Source: a candidate division WWE3 bacterium (GTDB taxonomy: Bacteria; Patescibacteriota; WWE3; UBA101185; UBA10185). Taken from it: a stretch of 42,128 bases of DNA. The stretch covers positions 1 to 42,128 of the forward strand of contig JAAZNL010000025.1 in assembly GCA_012798315.1 (NCBI GenBank). The letters run 5' to 3'. This document shows, piece by piece, positions 1-9,071 of this stretch. The notes under the pieces are model-generated. The model was not told where the DNA came from. It searched no databases and worked only from the letters and a program-made list of their open reading frames with translations. Position 1 is the stretch's first letter; the number at the start of each line of letters is the position of its first letter. A program made the translations under genes and the position numbers.

Positions 1-321
1 AAAAATAAAACATTTAATTTTTAAATTTAGAAGGCATGTATATATGGAGCGGGGATCAAATTTTGATAAACACGAGACGTCTTAATATGTATGTTTAACG
101 ACATCTATAGTAAGAAAACATTGAATTGAACTAAAACTGCGAATAAGTGTGTTCTAAATAGAAGGGAATAACAAACCCGCCTTTTTATATAAATATATAA
201 ATTTATTTCAAATACTCTTTTTAAAATTAGAATTAAATAAATAATAAAAATAATTAATGGGAATTAACCCAAGCCCCTTGCCTGGTCGACCAATTTTAGG
301 AGTGTATGCAGCCTTTGCGAC

Positions 322-330
322 TTATCCACA
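322..330 (+). promoter_or_regulatory. Consensus DnaA box TTATCCACA in the loop and arm of a small hairpin (311-335)
   Basis: Exact TTATCCACA at 322-330; GCCTTTG (311-317) pairs with CAAAGGC (329-335). Lies in a long AT-rich non-coding stretch. Confidence 0.45.
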
Positions 331-373
331 AAGGCCTCTTTCCTCCCCCGGAAAAGTATGACAAACCTCCTGA

Positions 374-429
374 AAAATATATGACAATATTACAGGTTAT
401 TTAAAATGTAAAATATATGACAATATTAC
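374..429. repeat. 20-bp direct repeat AAAATATATGACAATATTAC, two exact copies 36 bp apart
   Basis: Copies at 374-393 and 410-429; a weaker related AAAAGTATGACAA occurs at about 352-364. Confidence 0.85.
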
Positions 430-441
430 CGTGTTCAGACT

Positions 442-515
442 TAATTTTAGTAAAATCTTTATCACACTATAGGATCTTTTGCTAACCGCCCCGAACACTA
501 AAATTACCCTATAGT
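442..515. repeat. Two interlocking inverted repeats
   Basis: TAATTTTAGT (442-451) / ACTAAAATTA (497-506) and ACTATAGG (466-473) / CCTATAGT (508-515), in the order A-B-A'-B'. Confidence 0.75.
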
Positions 516-573
516 CATATGGGGGTTAATCCGGCTCTACATCTGCCCCACTCGCCTGTTCTGTACGGGTATA

Positions 574-1371
574 TCAATCAAAGATAAGGGTGAGTAAAAA
601 GAATAATAAAACGATTCCTAAATATTCAAAAATTATTTTTCTGTAAATTTCGTTTTTTAAATACCCGGTTATTGAGTAGTTCATCACGAACATTAGCGTG
701 GAACTAACCAGTAAGGCTCTCATAAAAGCTTCAGTTGGAAAGAAAGATACGGCTGTAGACATACCTGAAACTATGAAGGCAGAGTACACAGATAATAAAG
801 TGCCCTCCCCTACGCTGACATTTTTCATCCCTTTATCATATCTACTTGCCCAAATACTATAAAAACATAATATTACTGTTGTTAAAAATATAATTGTATT
901 TTGTAATAACGAATTGATGGGCAGTTTAAACACGCCCGCATAAAACGGTATAGCGATAACAATAATCATTATGTGCGACCAGGTTACGGCAACCCTATAT
1001 AGTGGAATTATTTCTTTACGCTCGTTGACAACCAAAAAAATATTATCTACCAACGAAACTACATAATATAAACCGGCATACCCTATTACTGTAATGATTT
1101 TAAAAACCAATGCAAGATTCGGAAAATACCTTAATGTCAAAAATACGCCATAAGAAAGAAACAAGGGTAGGATGGAACTTACTGCCAAAGATGTAATTTT
1201 AAGATTGGGATAATGAACTACAAAAATACTAAATAATAAATACCCCGTCACAACTAACAAAGTCAGAAACGTAGTTTTGATAACACCAAAACTTAAAAGG
1301 TACATTAAAATACCCAAAACCACTGAATTTATAAGAAATCTTTGTTTTCGTTCAATCTTAATTACGGCCAT
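574..1371 (-). CDS. Multi-pass membrane protein of unknown function
   Basis: 265-aa ORF with roughly 8 hydrophobic segments; overlaps the ruvC 3' end by 14 nt. Confidence 0.75.
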   Translation of the reverse strand: MAVIKIERKQRFLINSVVLGILMYLLSFGVIKTTFLTLLVVTGYLLFSIFVVHYPNLKITSLAVSSILPLFLSYGVFLTLRYFPNLALVFKIITVIGYAGLYYVVSLVDNIFLVVNERKEIIPLYRVAVTWSHIMIIVIAIPFYAGVFKLPINSLLQNTIIFLTTVILCFYSIWASRYDKGMKNVSVGEGTLLSVYSAFIVSGMSTAVSFFPTEAFMRALLVSSTLMFVMNYSITGYLKNEIYRKIIFEYLGIVLLFFLLTLIFD

Positions 1372-1861
1372 TTAAAAAGTTTTCCAAATCCTTTTTAACA
1401 AAACATAATGCAATTGCAATAGCATCGTTTGCATCGTCAGACTTAATTATACTTTCTAATCCCAAGCTTTCCTTAACTGCCGCCTGCATTTCTTTTTTGT
1501 TCGATCTGCCATAACCGGTTAGCACGAGCTTAGCTTGTAATGCGGTATATTCATACAGATACATTTTTTTGTTAGCAGCAGTAAGCATAGCCACTCCCCT
1601 TGCCTGTCCAACCGTTATTGCTGTTTTTACATTGGTATTAAAAAAGAGTTTTTCGATTACCATAACTTCCGGATTGTGTTTTTTAATAATTTCCGTTAGG
1701 TTTTTGTATAAAAGTTTTAGCCTGTGGTGCATTTCAGCTTCGGCAGGAGTGATTATGACATTCGTTTCTATAACAATTGGCGTAACCGTGGGAATTTTTG
1801 GTATTTCCAATATGCTATACCCCATGCGAGCTGTACCCGGGTCTATACCTAATATTTTCAT
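1358..1861 (-). CDS. ruvC: Crossover junction endodeoxyribonuclease RuvC
   Basis: MKILGIDPGTARMGYSI N-terminus; acidic residues in VMVIEKLFF and SDDANDAIAIAL. Confidence 0.95.
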   Translation of the reverse strand: MKILGIDPGTARMGYSILEIPKIPTVTPIVIETNVIITPAEAEMHHRLKLLYKNLTEIIKKHNPEVMVIEKLFFNTNVKTAITVGQARGVAMLTAANKKMYLYEYTALQAKLVLTGYGRSNKKEMQAAVKESLGLESIIKSDDANDAIAIALCFVKKDLENFLNGRN

Positions 1862-1876
1862 GCAAGAGGTTTTCCG

Positions 1877-2416
1877 CTAAAGATCGAAATTAAAATAAAT
1901 ATCCTGTATATCGTCGTGTGAATCAAGTTCATCTATTAACTTGAGTAGTGTCTGCTTAATGTCATCATTGGGAATTTCCATTTCGAACGAGGGATTTTCA
2001 GGATCTGAACTAAAAATGTATGCAGTACTTCCAGCGCCTCCCAAACTCCCCCCAAACTTGCTGAAAATTGTACGAATCTCAGCTACTGTTCTGTTCTTAT
2101 TATCTGTTATACCTTTTAAATAAAATGCCTCGCCATTAGGTCCGAACCCTTCATATATTACCTCGTGATATTCTACCCCATCGCCGCCGGCACCTGTGCC
2201 TTTTTTGATGGCTTTATCAATGTTTTCCTTTGGCATACGGGCTTCGCGGGCCTTTTCAAGGGCTAAACGCAAAGTTGCATTTGAATCGGGATCTCCCCCA
2301 CCCTGTTTAGCTGCTATGGTAATTAGTCTGCTCAATTTGGAAAAAGCCTGACTTTTCTTAGCGTCATTTACGGCTTTATCCCGCTTTATATTTGCCCATT
2401 TTGAATGTCCCGACAT
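1877..2416 (-). CDS. yebC: YebC/PmpR-family regulator, short form
   Basis: MSGHSKWANIKRDKAVNDAKK signature and C-terminal LIDELDSHDDIQDIYFNFDL; 179 aa. Confidence 0.93.
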   Translation of the reverse strand: MSGHSKWANIKRDKAVNDAKKSQAFSKLSRLITIAAKQGGGDPDSNATLRLALEKAREARMPKENIDKAIKKGTGAGGDGVEYHEVIYEGFGPNGEAFYLKGITDNKNRTVAEIRTIFSKFGGSLGGAGSTAYIFSSDPENPSFEMEIPNDDIKQTLLKLIDELDSHDDIQDIYFNFDL

Positions 2417-2482
2417 ACCTGATATCTTACCATTTTTGGGCTTTAGTTGACAAAAATATATTTTTTTGGTTAGCTCTTACTC

Positions 2483-3169
2483 ATGCAACTTAACATAACC
2501 CAATTAGCTAAGAAGGCTGTTTCCGCTGCACTAAAGTTAGAATGGCAAGTCGCGATTAAGGTAAACCAGGAAATTCTGGAAAAAGATCCTGATAATTTGG
2601 AGGCTAAGCTAAGACTTGGGAGAGCATATATATACACAAAAGAGCCAAACAAGGCTAAAAAGATGTTTAAGGAAGTCTTAAACGTTGACCCTATTAACCA
2701 GGTTGCCCTAAAAAACCTGAACTTACTTAAGGAAGATAATTTAGTACTTGCATCAGAATCCAACGTAAAAACAGACTCACTAATAAAGGAACCCGGTACT
2801 TCGGTTGAGGCAGATCTGGTAATAACTGCCAGAGGCATTAAGGCAGAAAGTCTAACCCCCGGCGAGCAGTTTAAAACCAAATTAAAAAGAAATTCCCTCG
2901 AAATTATAAGTACTTCCGGTAAAAACGAAACTGTATTAGGCGAACTAAATAACTCTGACATATCCTCCAGATTAAATGGTCTCGAAAAACAAGGCGGAAG
3001 ATTTGTTGTAAGTTACATTAAAGGTAGAGATAAAAATATTACATTACTCATAAAAACTTCTGTTCCGGTTTTTAAATCAGATAAACAGGACGTACGACCT
3101 TATATTAAAAAAGGATCACTTGATGAACCTGACATGGAAAATGAAGAGATTTTGGAACTCGGCGAATAG
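2483..3169 (+). CDS. TPR-repeat containing protein
   Basis: 228 aa; N-terminal TPR-like helices (NQEILEKDPDNLEAKLRLGRAYIYTKEPNKAKKMFKEVLNVDPINQVALKNL). TTGACA lies upstream at about 2448. Confidence 0.75.
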   Translation: MQLNITQLAKKAVSAALKLEWQVAIKVNQEILEKDPDNLEAKLRLGRAYIYTKEPNKAKKMFKEVLNVDPINQVALKNLNLLKEDNLVLASESNVKTDSLIKEPGTSVEADLVITARGIKAESLTPGEQFKTKLKRNSLEIISTSGKNETVLGELNNSDISSRLNGLEKQGGRFVVSYIKGRDKNITLLIKTSVPVFKSDKQDVRPYIKKGSLDEPDMENEEILELGE

Positions 3170-3180
3170 TTTAAAGGTTT

Positions 3181-3966
3181 TTATCTTAAATCATCATCAT
3201 CTAAAGAAGGATTCTGCGGCTGGGAATTGTTCCCGCCATTAAGAGATATTTCTGTTACAGCATCCCCGGAATTAGCGGTTAAATCCAACTTTCCAGTATT
3301 TGATTTTGAATTAGAAATTATCGGTTTTGGCGTGGCAACTGTCGGTTTTGGATTTGGTTTGGGAGCATTTGCAACTGGTGTTGGTGTAGAAATTTGTGTT
3401 TTTGATGAATACGTTTGTTTGGGCTGTTTTACCGGCGCAGAAGAATCTTTATGCTCAGTTAATCTTGGTTTAGCCAATCGGTCTAAAGTAGCGTATGGGG
3501 CATTAAGGTTCGCTGCAGGTATAAAAACAATTACCTCATCGTTCATCTGGCCTTGGTTGAAATCTATCGCAACATCGGAAACCCTATAGGATCCGGTATC
3601 CGTCAAAACCACCCATTTACCTTCTTTTTTAGAAAGTACTCCTTCCGTCTTCTTACGTTCTACCTTTTGAATTTGCTTAAAAACAGTGGCACCGTTATCC
3701 TCGATCATTTTTATCGTATCGCCATAAACTAAACGGGATTTAGCGGCATAATTAGCCGGAACATCATATTTATTTCCATTGGAATCCGTCATGTGAACGC
3801 CATCGAAAGTTCCTATTATACCTTCTATATTCTTGTATACATCGCGCTTAAGCTCTTTACCCAATGTATCCAGTATTTCCTTAATCTTATCCAGATTACG
3901 GTAGTTCTCCTCGAGAATTTTTTGTATATTCTCTACTCGTTTGTTAAATATTTCCGACTCGTTCAT
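3181..3966 (-). CDS. Conserved hypothetical protein with N-terminal coiled coil and Pro/Thr/Lys-rich C-terminal tail
   Basis: 261-aa ORF; 4-nt overlap with the upstream ATPase gene suggests translational coupling. Confidence 0.7.
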   Translation of the reverse strand: MNESEIFNKRVENIQKILEENYRNLDKIKEILDTLGKELKRDVYKNIEGIIGTFDGVHMTDSNGNKYDVPANYAAKSRLVYGDTIKMIEDNGATVFKQIQKVERKKTEGVLSKKEGKWVVLTDTGSYRVSDVAIDFNQGQMNDEVIVFIPAANLNAPYATLDRLAKPRLTEHKDSSAPVKQPKQTYSSKTQISTPTPVANAPKPNPKPTVATPKPIISNSKSNTGKLDLTANSGDAVTEISLNGGNNSQPQNPSLDDDDLR

Positions 3967-6506
3967 TTAGCTTCCTCCTTGTTAAAATTTGTTGTTTGAG
4001 CTTTTTTAGCCCGCATATCCTGCGCTATGGCTGCTCCTTTATCGAACTGTGTCTCCACCCATTTATTAATTTTGGATTCGACATATCCACGGTCAACACC
4101 ATAGGTCTCTCGGCTGTATTGTATCACTTTTTCCTTATTCGGCGACTTTGGTACTAGGAAATTCGGGTCTTCCCACGGTACTAAGATTCGGGCCGAAAAC
4201 GGATGTGAAGTCATACCATCTATCATTAGTTTTATATAAATATAAAACCTTTCAAGAGAAATTATATCTTCAGAATTAAAATACGGAGCAAATTCGCCTT
4301 CCAGCACTTTGGCATCAGGGGCACCTAAAGAAAATGTAGCAATAGTACCAACATTTCCGAAAACAGCTTTGAGAAGTGTTTCGGGCAGTTGAGCAGTAAA
4401 TTGGTGAGTCAGATACAATCCAAGTTTATATTTTCTGGATTCGGATAAGATTTCCTCAAAGCTGCCTGTAGCAAAGTTTTGAAACTCATCAACATACAGA
4501 TAGAACGGACGTCGTTTTTCGTACGGGATGTTAGCTCTCTGCAAGGCGAAAAATTGTATTCTCGAAACTAAAAGCGCGCCAAGTAAGTTTGCGTTATCGG
4601 CACCTATCTTACCTTTTGATAAATTCATTAACAAAATTTTGCCATCATTCATTGCGCCCCAAATATCCAGCGTGGAGTATCTCTGACCCAAAATATTTCT
4701 TATTGTGGTAGAAGCTAAGAACCTATTTACTTTATTTTGTATAGGTGCGATTGCGTCAGTGACAAGCTTTTGATTACCTTTCATTTCTTTAAATTCCGTT
4801 TCCCAAAATTTGTGAACCAACGGATCTTTGACCTGATGCAAAATATATTTTTGATAATTCGGATCTTCCATTAGTCGCGTAATACCAAGCATAGTTGTAC
4901 CAGGGACGTCAAGTAAAGTTAAAATTGCATAATTAAGCAGGTATTCAAGTCGCGGCCCCCAGGAATAATCAAAGTGTTGTTTAATAGCCGCAACGAGACC
5001 GGAGGCCATTAAATTCTTTTGTGATGGGTCACTCATTTCCAGCAAATTTAATCCCATAGGTCTTTCGGTGTCAGAAGGATCAAAATAAATTACATCTTTT
5101 ATTCTATGATCGGGAATTCGTTCCAAAACTTTTTCTATAGTTTCACCGTGAGGGTCTAAAACACCGACTCCCGCCCCGTTAGCAATGTCCTGGCTAATCA
5201 TAGATTCAAGAAGAGTCGATTTACCTGTACCGGACTTCCCTATCAAATACATGTGGCGCAGTCGGTCATCGCCATTAGCCAAACCGAACATCATTTTATT
5301 ACTTCTATAAGTTGTAGTACCTATATAATTGCAATCTGATACAGGCAGGTTGGCTGGCGGCTCTGATTTTCGGGAATATGTCCAGGATATATTTGGGGTA
5401 TCGATGTTTGACATGGGATAGTGATAAATCGTGGCTATTTCTTCCGTGTTCATTATTATTGCCTTTTCCGAGTCGAAAAACCTCTCCTTAAAGACATTCA
5501 ACTCCCGGATATTGCCGGAAACAGTATCCGCTTTAAATCCGTTTAAACTGGAAGACGTAAACTGTTTGAGTGCCGCTAAAATGGACCGCATATGAGTATC
5601 TGCCCTATCTTTATTTTCAGCTAAGGCAACTATTCTGATGACAACCTCGAAACCCATTCGGGATAGCTTGTTTTCTATTGCCTTCATTTCCAAATCCTGT
5701 GTAGGTGTGAGTTTTGGAGGCAAAGGTGTTTTATTGTCCGGACGTCTTGTGTCAACCTGGCTGGGTTTGTAAGTAAAAAAACCTGTTACAATTCCTGCGG
5801 CAACTTCAGCAGCTTCATTTGATACCAATTTAAGAGCCCCGGATATGGGGTTTACGTTACCACTACTAGCGGAACCGTCCCTGACCGATTTTACATATTC
5901 CGCTCCCGCTTTTTGCCAAGTATCAGCCAAAGGTTTGATAAGCATTTGTATCCACAATTCCTCGCTTTGTGTTACACCGGTAAGTGCTGAAGTTATACTT
6001 GAGAGAGGATCTATTTCAAAATCCCTAAAACTTTTTACCGGATAAAAATCCGGTTTGGTAAACGATACGTGTGAAACCTCGTAATACATTCCCTCACGTT
6101 TTTTCTGAGAAACATAGTCAGGTACTGCCCTTATTTGAGCTGATGGGTATTGAGCATATATTTGGCTTTCAACAAATTTTAAAATATGAGGGGGAACAAC
6201 TACGAAAAATTTTATACCGGTGTCGCCCGATGCGGCCATTTCAAAAGAAAAATGTTCTTGCGCTCTGGGATCATCCTTCAACAGACCGTGAATAGAGGCA
6301 AACATGTTTTCTGCAGATAATGATGAAAATTGTAAGTCTTTGGGCGATTCGTCGTTTTTGCTTAATTGGACCTCTAAAACCTCGAAGCCTTTTAATTCGG
6401 TCTGCGACACAGGAAGATCTTCCGATATGTTACGGAGACGAAGGTACATTAGGAATAGGAATATCAAAAAAAGAACTAAGACTATTAAAAAGTAGCTAAG
6501 AAACAT
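3963..6506 (-). CDS. Type IV secretion system DNA-binding domain / HerA-TraD-like ATPase with N-terminal TM segment
   Basis: N-terminal TM; Walker A GKSGTGKSTLL; VGVLDPHGE; Walker B-like FYLYVDEFQNF. Confidence 0.88.
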   Translation of the reverse strand: MFLSYFLIVLVLFLIFLFLMYLRLRNISEDLPVSQTELKGFEVLEVQLSKNDESPKDLQFSSLSAENMFASIHGLLKDDPRAQEHFSFEMAASGDTGIKFFVVVPPHILKFVESQIYAQYPSAQIRAVPDYVSQKKREGMYYEVSHVSFTKPDFYPVKSFRDFEIDPLSSITSALTGVTQSEELWIQMLIKPLADTWQKAGAEYVKSVRDGSASSGNVNPISGALKLVSNEAAEVAAGIVTGFFTYKPSQVDTRRPDNKTPLPPKLTPTQDLEMKAIENKLSRMGFEVVIRIVALAENKDRADTHMRSILAALKQFTSSSLNGFKADTVSGNIRELNVFKERFFDSEKAIIMNTEEIATIYHYPMSNIDTPNISWTYSRKSEPPANLPVSDCNYIGTTTYRSNKMMFGLANGDDRLRHMYLIGKSGTGKSTLLESMISQDIANGAGVGVLDPHGETIEKVLERIPDHRIKDVIYFDPSDTERPMGLNLLEMSDPSQKNLMASGLVAAIKQHFDYSWGPRLEYLLNYAILTLLDVPGTTMLGITRLMEDPNYQKYILHQVKDPLVHKFWETEFKEMKGNQKLVTDAIAPIQNKVNRFLASTTIRNILGQRYSTLDIWGAMNDGKILLMNLSKGKIGADNANLLGALLVSRIQFFALQRANIPYEKRRPFYLYVDEFQNFATGSFEEILSESRKYKLGLYLTHQFTAQLPETLLKAVFGNVGTIATFSLGAPDAKVLEGEFAPYFNSEDIISLERFYIYIKLMIDGMTSHPFSARILVPWEDPNFLVPKSPNKEKVIQYSRETYGVDRGYVESKINKWVETQFDKGAAIAQDMRAKKAQTTNFNKEEAK

Positions 6507-6521
6507 CTATAGACACACTTT

Positions 6522-6546
6522 CCCCCGCCCTTATTTGGGGCGGGGG
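6522..6546. other. Very GC-rich perfect hairpin in the intergenic region upstream of the ATPase
   Basis: CCCCCGCCC (6522-6530) - TTATTTG - GGGCGGGGG (6538-6546); no adjacent T-tract. Confidence 0.75.
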
Positions 6547-6576
6547 TAGAAAGGAGAGAGTACTAGAGCTATTCTA

Positions 6577-7650
6577 TTACAAGGTTTCAGCTAAGTCAAA
6601 TCCCAAAACGACAACAATATCTGCCCTATCGATTTCAGTATCTCTAAAGAATTCCCGGGCCTTTGACTTGGTCAATACGTTTTCAATACCAAAAATTGAG
6701 GCATATTTTCGGGTGCTTATGGAATCCTGCAGATCTGTAATAAGCACACTTTGTTTAATATCCTCATCGGAATTATTAACCGCTACCACTCTGCCCCCAT
6801 TGTTAGCGACTACGCGGGCGCCGAATGCGGCGAAACCGGCTTTGCCTGCTGCGTTCAAAATAGCCACAGAATACCCTTCTCTGGAAATCGGTGACAATGA
6901 CATAAGTTCGCGAACCTCCTGATCTATTACTTCCGTGTCCATAATATAGTTATTTAAATAAGGGTTATCTATCAACCTATCTGAAGGCAAAGTACGAATA
7001 AAAGAGGCTATTTTTAAAAACTCCTTAACTGAAAAATTTGACCGCAAATGGGTCGACATATTACTAATAAATTCTTTATCTATTAAATTAGATAACTCAC
7101 CAGTTCCCCAAAATTTGTCGGTGTGTTCGGCAGATTTATAATCAACTACAACATATCGCTCCGCCTTTAGTCCGAAAATAGGTAGCAAACTGGTTTCAAG
7201 TGTATTAATTCCGCTTTCCAATGTATCGGTCTCTTCGCTGTCATTTAGCTCGCTTACTAAAAATATGTTTGATAGCTTCTCAAGACCCAAGCGGCCCGGC
7301 ATATCTATTTCGTAATCTAGGGGAATTTCATACGTAAAAACACGCTCTCCCTCAATATCAAAAATTTTAAATTGGAGTTTTTGTATTTTTATGGGTGTAT
7401 CTGATAAATTCTCGGCTATTACGTATAAAACCGTGGGATAGGTATTTTCATCAAATGTAACTTCGCCGGGTGTAAGAGCGGATGCCAGATTGCGGTCTAT
7501 GAGCTTATAAACAGAATACCCGGATAAAATTAAAAAAGCGCCAAAAGTTAGTGCCAACACATACAAAACGCGCTTTATACGCTTCTTAGTATAATTCTTC
7601 TTCGTTTTGAGCTTAACAGCTCCTTTTTTGCGGGCAGCTTTGACGGGCAT
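6577..7650 (-). CDS. Membrane-anchored protein with LytR C-terminal-like (LytR_C) domain
   Basis: Basic N-terminus, single TM segment, C-terminal EGYSVAILNAAGKAGFAAFGARVVANNGGRV...DIVVVLGFD. Confidence 0.7.
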   Translation of the reverse strand: MPVKAARKKGAVKLKTKKNYTKKRIKRVLYVLALTFGAFLILSGYSVYKLIDRNLASALTPGEVTFDENTYPTVLYVIAENLSDTPIKIQKLQFKIFDIEGERVFTYEIPLDYEIDMPGRLGLEKLSNIFLVSELNDSEETDTLESGINTLETSLLPIFGLKAERYVVVDYKSAEHTDKFWGTGELSNLIDKEFISNMSTHLRSNFSVKEFLKIASFIRTLPSDRLIDNPYLNNYIMDTEVIDQEVRELMSLSPISREGYSVAILNAAGKAGFAAFGARVVANNGGRVVAVNNSDEDIKQSVLITDLQDSISTRKYASIFGIENVLTKSKAREFFRDTEIDRADIVVVLGFDLAETL

Positions 7651-7676
7651 GTCTGTTTATTATAATAGCAGAAATA

Positions 7677-8381
7677 CTATTTAAAGTAAGGCGTAAAATC
7701 GTTGGGCAGAGTAGATTTGAGTAAAAGATTACCACCTGTTTTTGGGTGTCTAAGTTCTATAGATAACGCGTGAAGCATAAGTCGAGGAAAATATTCGCTC
7801 GAATCCGCAAATTCTCTACGTGTGCAATAAATCTCATCGCAGGCTATCGGGTGGTTTAATGCCGCGCAGTGAACTCTAATTTGGTGCGTTCTGCCTGTTT
7901 TGGGTCTCACCGTAACCGAGGTATAAATACGATCTGCCTTACTGAATTCTTCAACTTTTTCTATATGTGTCTGAGATGTCCTTCCATCGGGAGAAATTGC
8001 AAATTTAAAGGGAAATTTTGGATTTCTTTTTATAGCTGCGTCTATATCAATAATCGGATCGGGTATCTGACCCATTAGCACAGCTTTGTATTCTTTTTTT
8101 ACCTGACGATCCTTGAACTGTTGCAAAATATCTTTAAACGTTTCCGGATCTTTTGCCATTAGTATTACACCGGAAGTATCTTTATCTAGACGATGTAAAA
8201 TACCCGAACGTGAGGTAAAATCCGTAATTTCAGTCTCATCTTCCATTTCTATCTGTTCCTCTACAAAATCTTGTAAAGTTACTCCGGAATGGGTAATAGA
8301 CCTGTTTACGACTAATCCGCTTGGTTTATCTAAAGCTACTAAATAATCATCTTCAAATATTATTGACGGCTGTATGTTCAT
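7677..8381 (-). CDS. RluA-family pseudouridine synthase
   Basis: SGILHRLDKDTSGVILMAKD catalytic motif, RPKTGRTHQIRVH. Confidence 0.93.
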   Translation of the reverse strand: MNIQPSIIFEDDYLVALDKPSGLVVNRSITHSGVTLQDFVEEQIEMEDETEITDFTSRSGILHRLDKDTSGVILMAKDPETFKDILQQFKDRQVKKEYKAVLMGQIPDPIIDIDAAIKRNPKFPFKFAISPDGRTSQTHIEKVEEFSKADRIYTSVTVRPKTGRTHQIRVHCAALNHPIACDEIYCTRREFADSSEYFPRLMLHALSIELRHPKTGGNLLLKSTLPNDFTPYFK

Positions 8382-8751
8382 CTTTTGTTAAATATAAAGC
8401 AACTTTCTCTAATATTTCAGACGGAAGCACTTCCGCTTTTATAATATATTCCTTAATTCCGTAGGTCTTACATTCCGCAATAAAATCGGCTTCATTAACA
8501 TTTGAAATTATTAATACAGGTTTAGATGACAGTTTTGTGTTAGCTGACAACTCTTTTAGCAGGCTTAAACCGTCCAATTTTGGGAGCATCACATCTAAAA
8601 GCATAAGGTCCCATTCTCCTCTGTTAATCTCCTCCCTGGCTAACAGACCATCTTCCACCGGAGTTACTATGTAACCTTCTTCCTCTAGGATTTTCTTGTA
8701 AATTTCCATAATACTTCGATTGTCTTCTATTAGCAGAATCCTGTTGTTCAT
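8353..8751 (-). CDS. Single-domain response regulator (CheY-like receiver)
   Basis: MNNRILLIEDNRSIMEIYKKILEEEG, DLMLLDVMLPKLDGL, KPVLIISN. Confidence 0.92.
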   Translation of the reverse strand: MNNRILLIEDNRSIMEIYKKILEEEGYIVTPVEDGLLAREEINRGEWDLMLLDVMLPKLDGLSLLKELSANTKLSSKPVLIISNVNEADFIAECKTYGIKEYIIKAEVLPSEILEKVALYLTKDEHTAVNNI

Positions 8752-9071
8752 ATTTTTTCCTCTTTATGTTTTTTAAATACAATTAGATAAAACAATTGGG
8801 CGCTCGATGTGCAAATCATTAAATCAAAAACATTGTATTTGAATAAACCAAAAAAGTCCAAATAATCATTCACACAACCGTCCCCCCATCTGTCTAACGC
8901 GTTTAAAATCGACCCGACAAGAAATACCGCTGTAGCAACTTTTCCTGTGTTTTGTTGTTTCACCAGGATTAACAAGTAAACCGAAAATAAAATCGCTATT
9001 ATGCCACTTAAAATTGCAAACTGCCGAAATTCCAGAAATTGGTTAAAAAAATACGAACAATTTTGAACCAT
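8748..9071 (-). CDS. LspA (signal peptidase II)-like membrane protein, N-terminally short
   Basis: 107 aa; GSILNALDRWGDGCVNDYLDFFGLFKYNVFDLMI resembles the LspA Asp-dyad region (N-x-x-DR ... N-x-x-D). Confidence 0.7.
   Translation of the reverse strand: MVQNCSYFFNQFLEFRQFAILSGIIAILFSVYLLILVKQQNTGKVATAVFLVGSILNALDRWGDGCVNDYLDFFGLFKYNVFDLMICTSSAQLFYLIVFKKHKEEKI

Noticed and set aside
374-429. Possible CRISPR array
   Set aside because: Only two exact repeats, a single 16-bp gap and no cas genes in the window.
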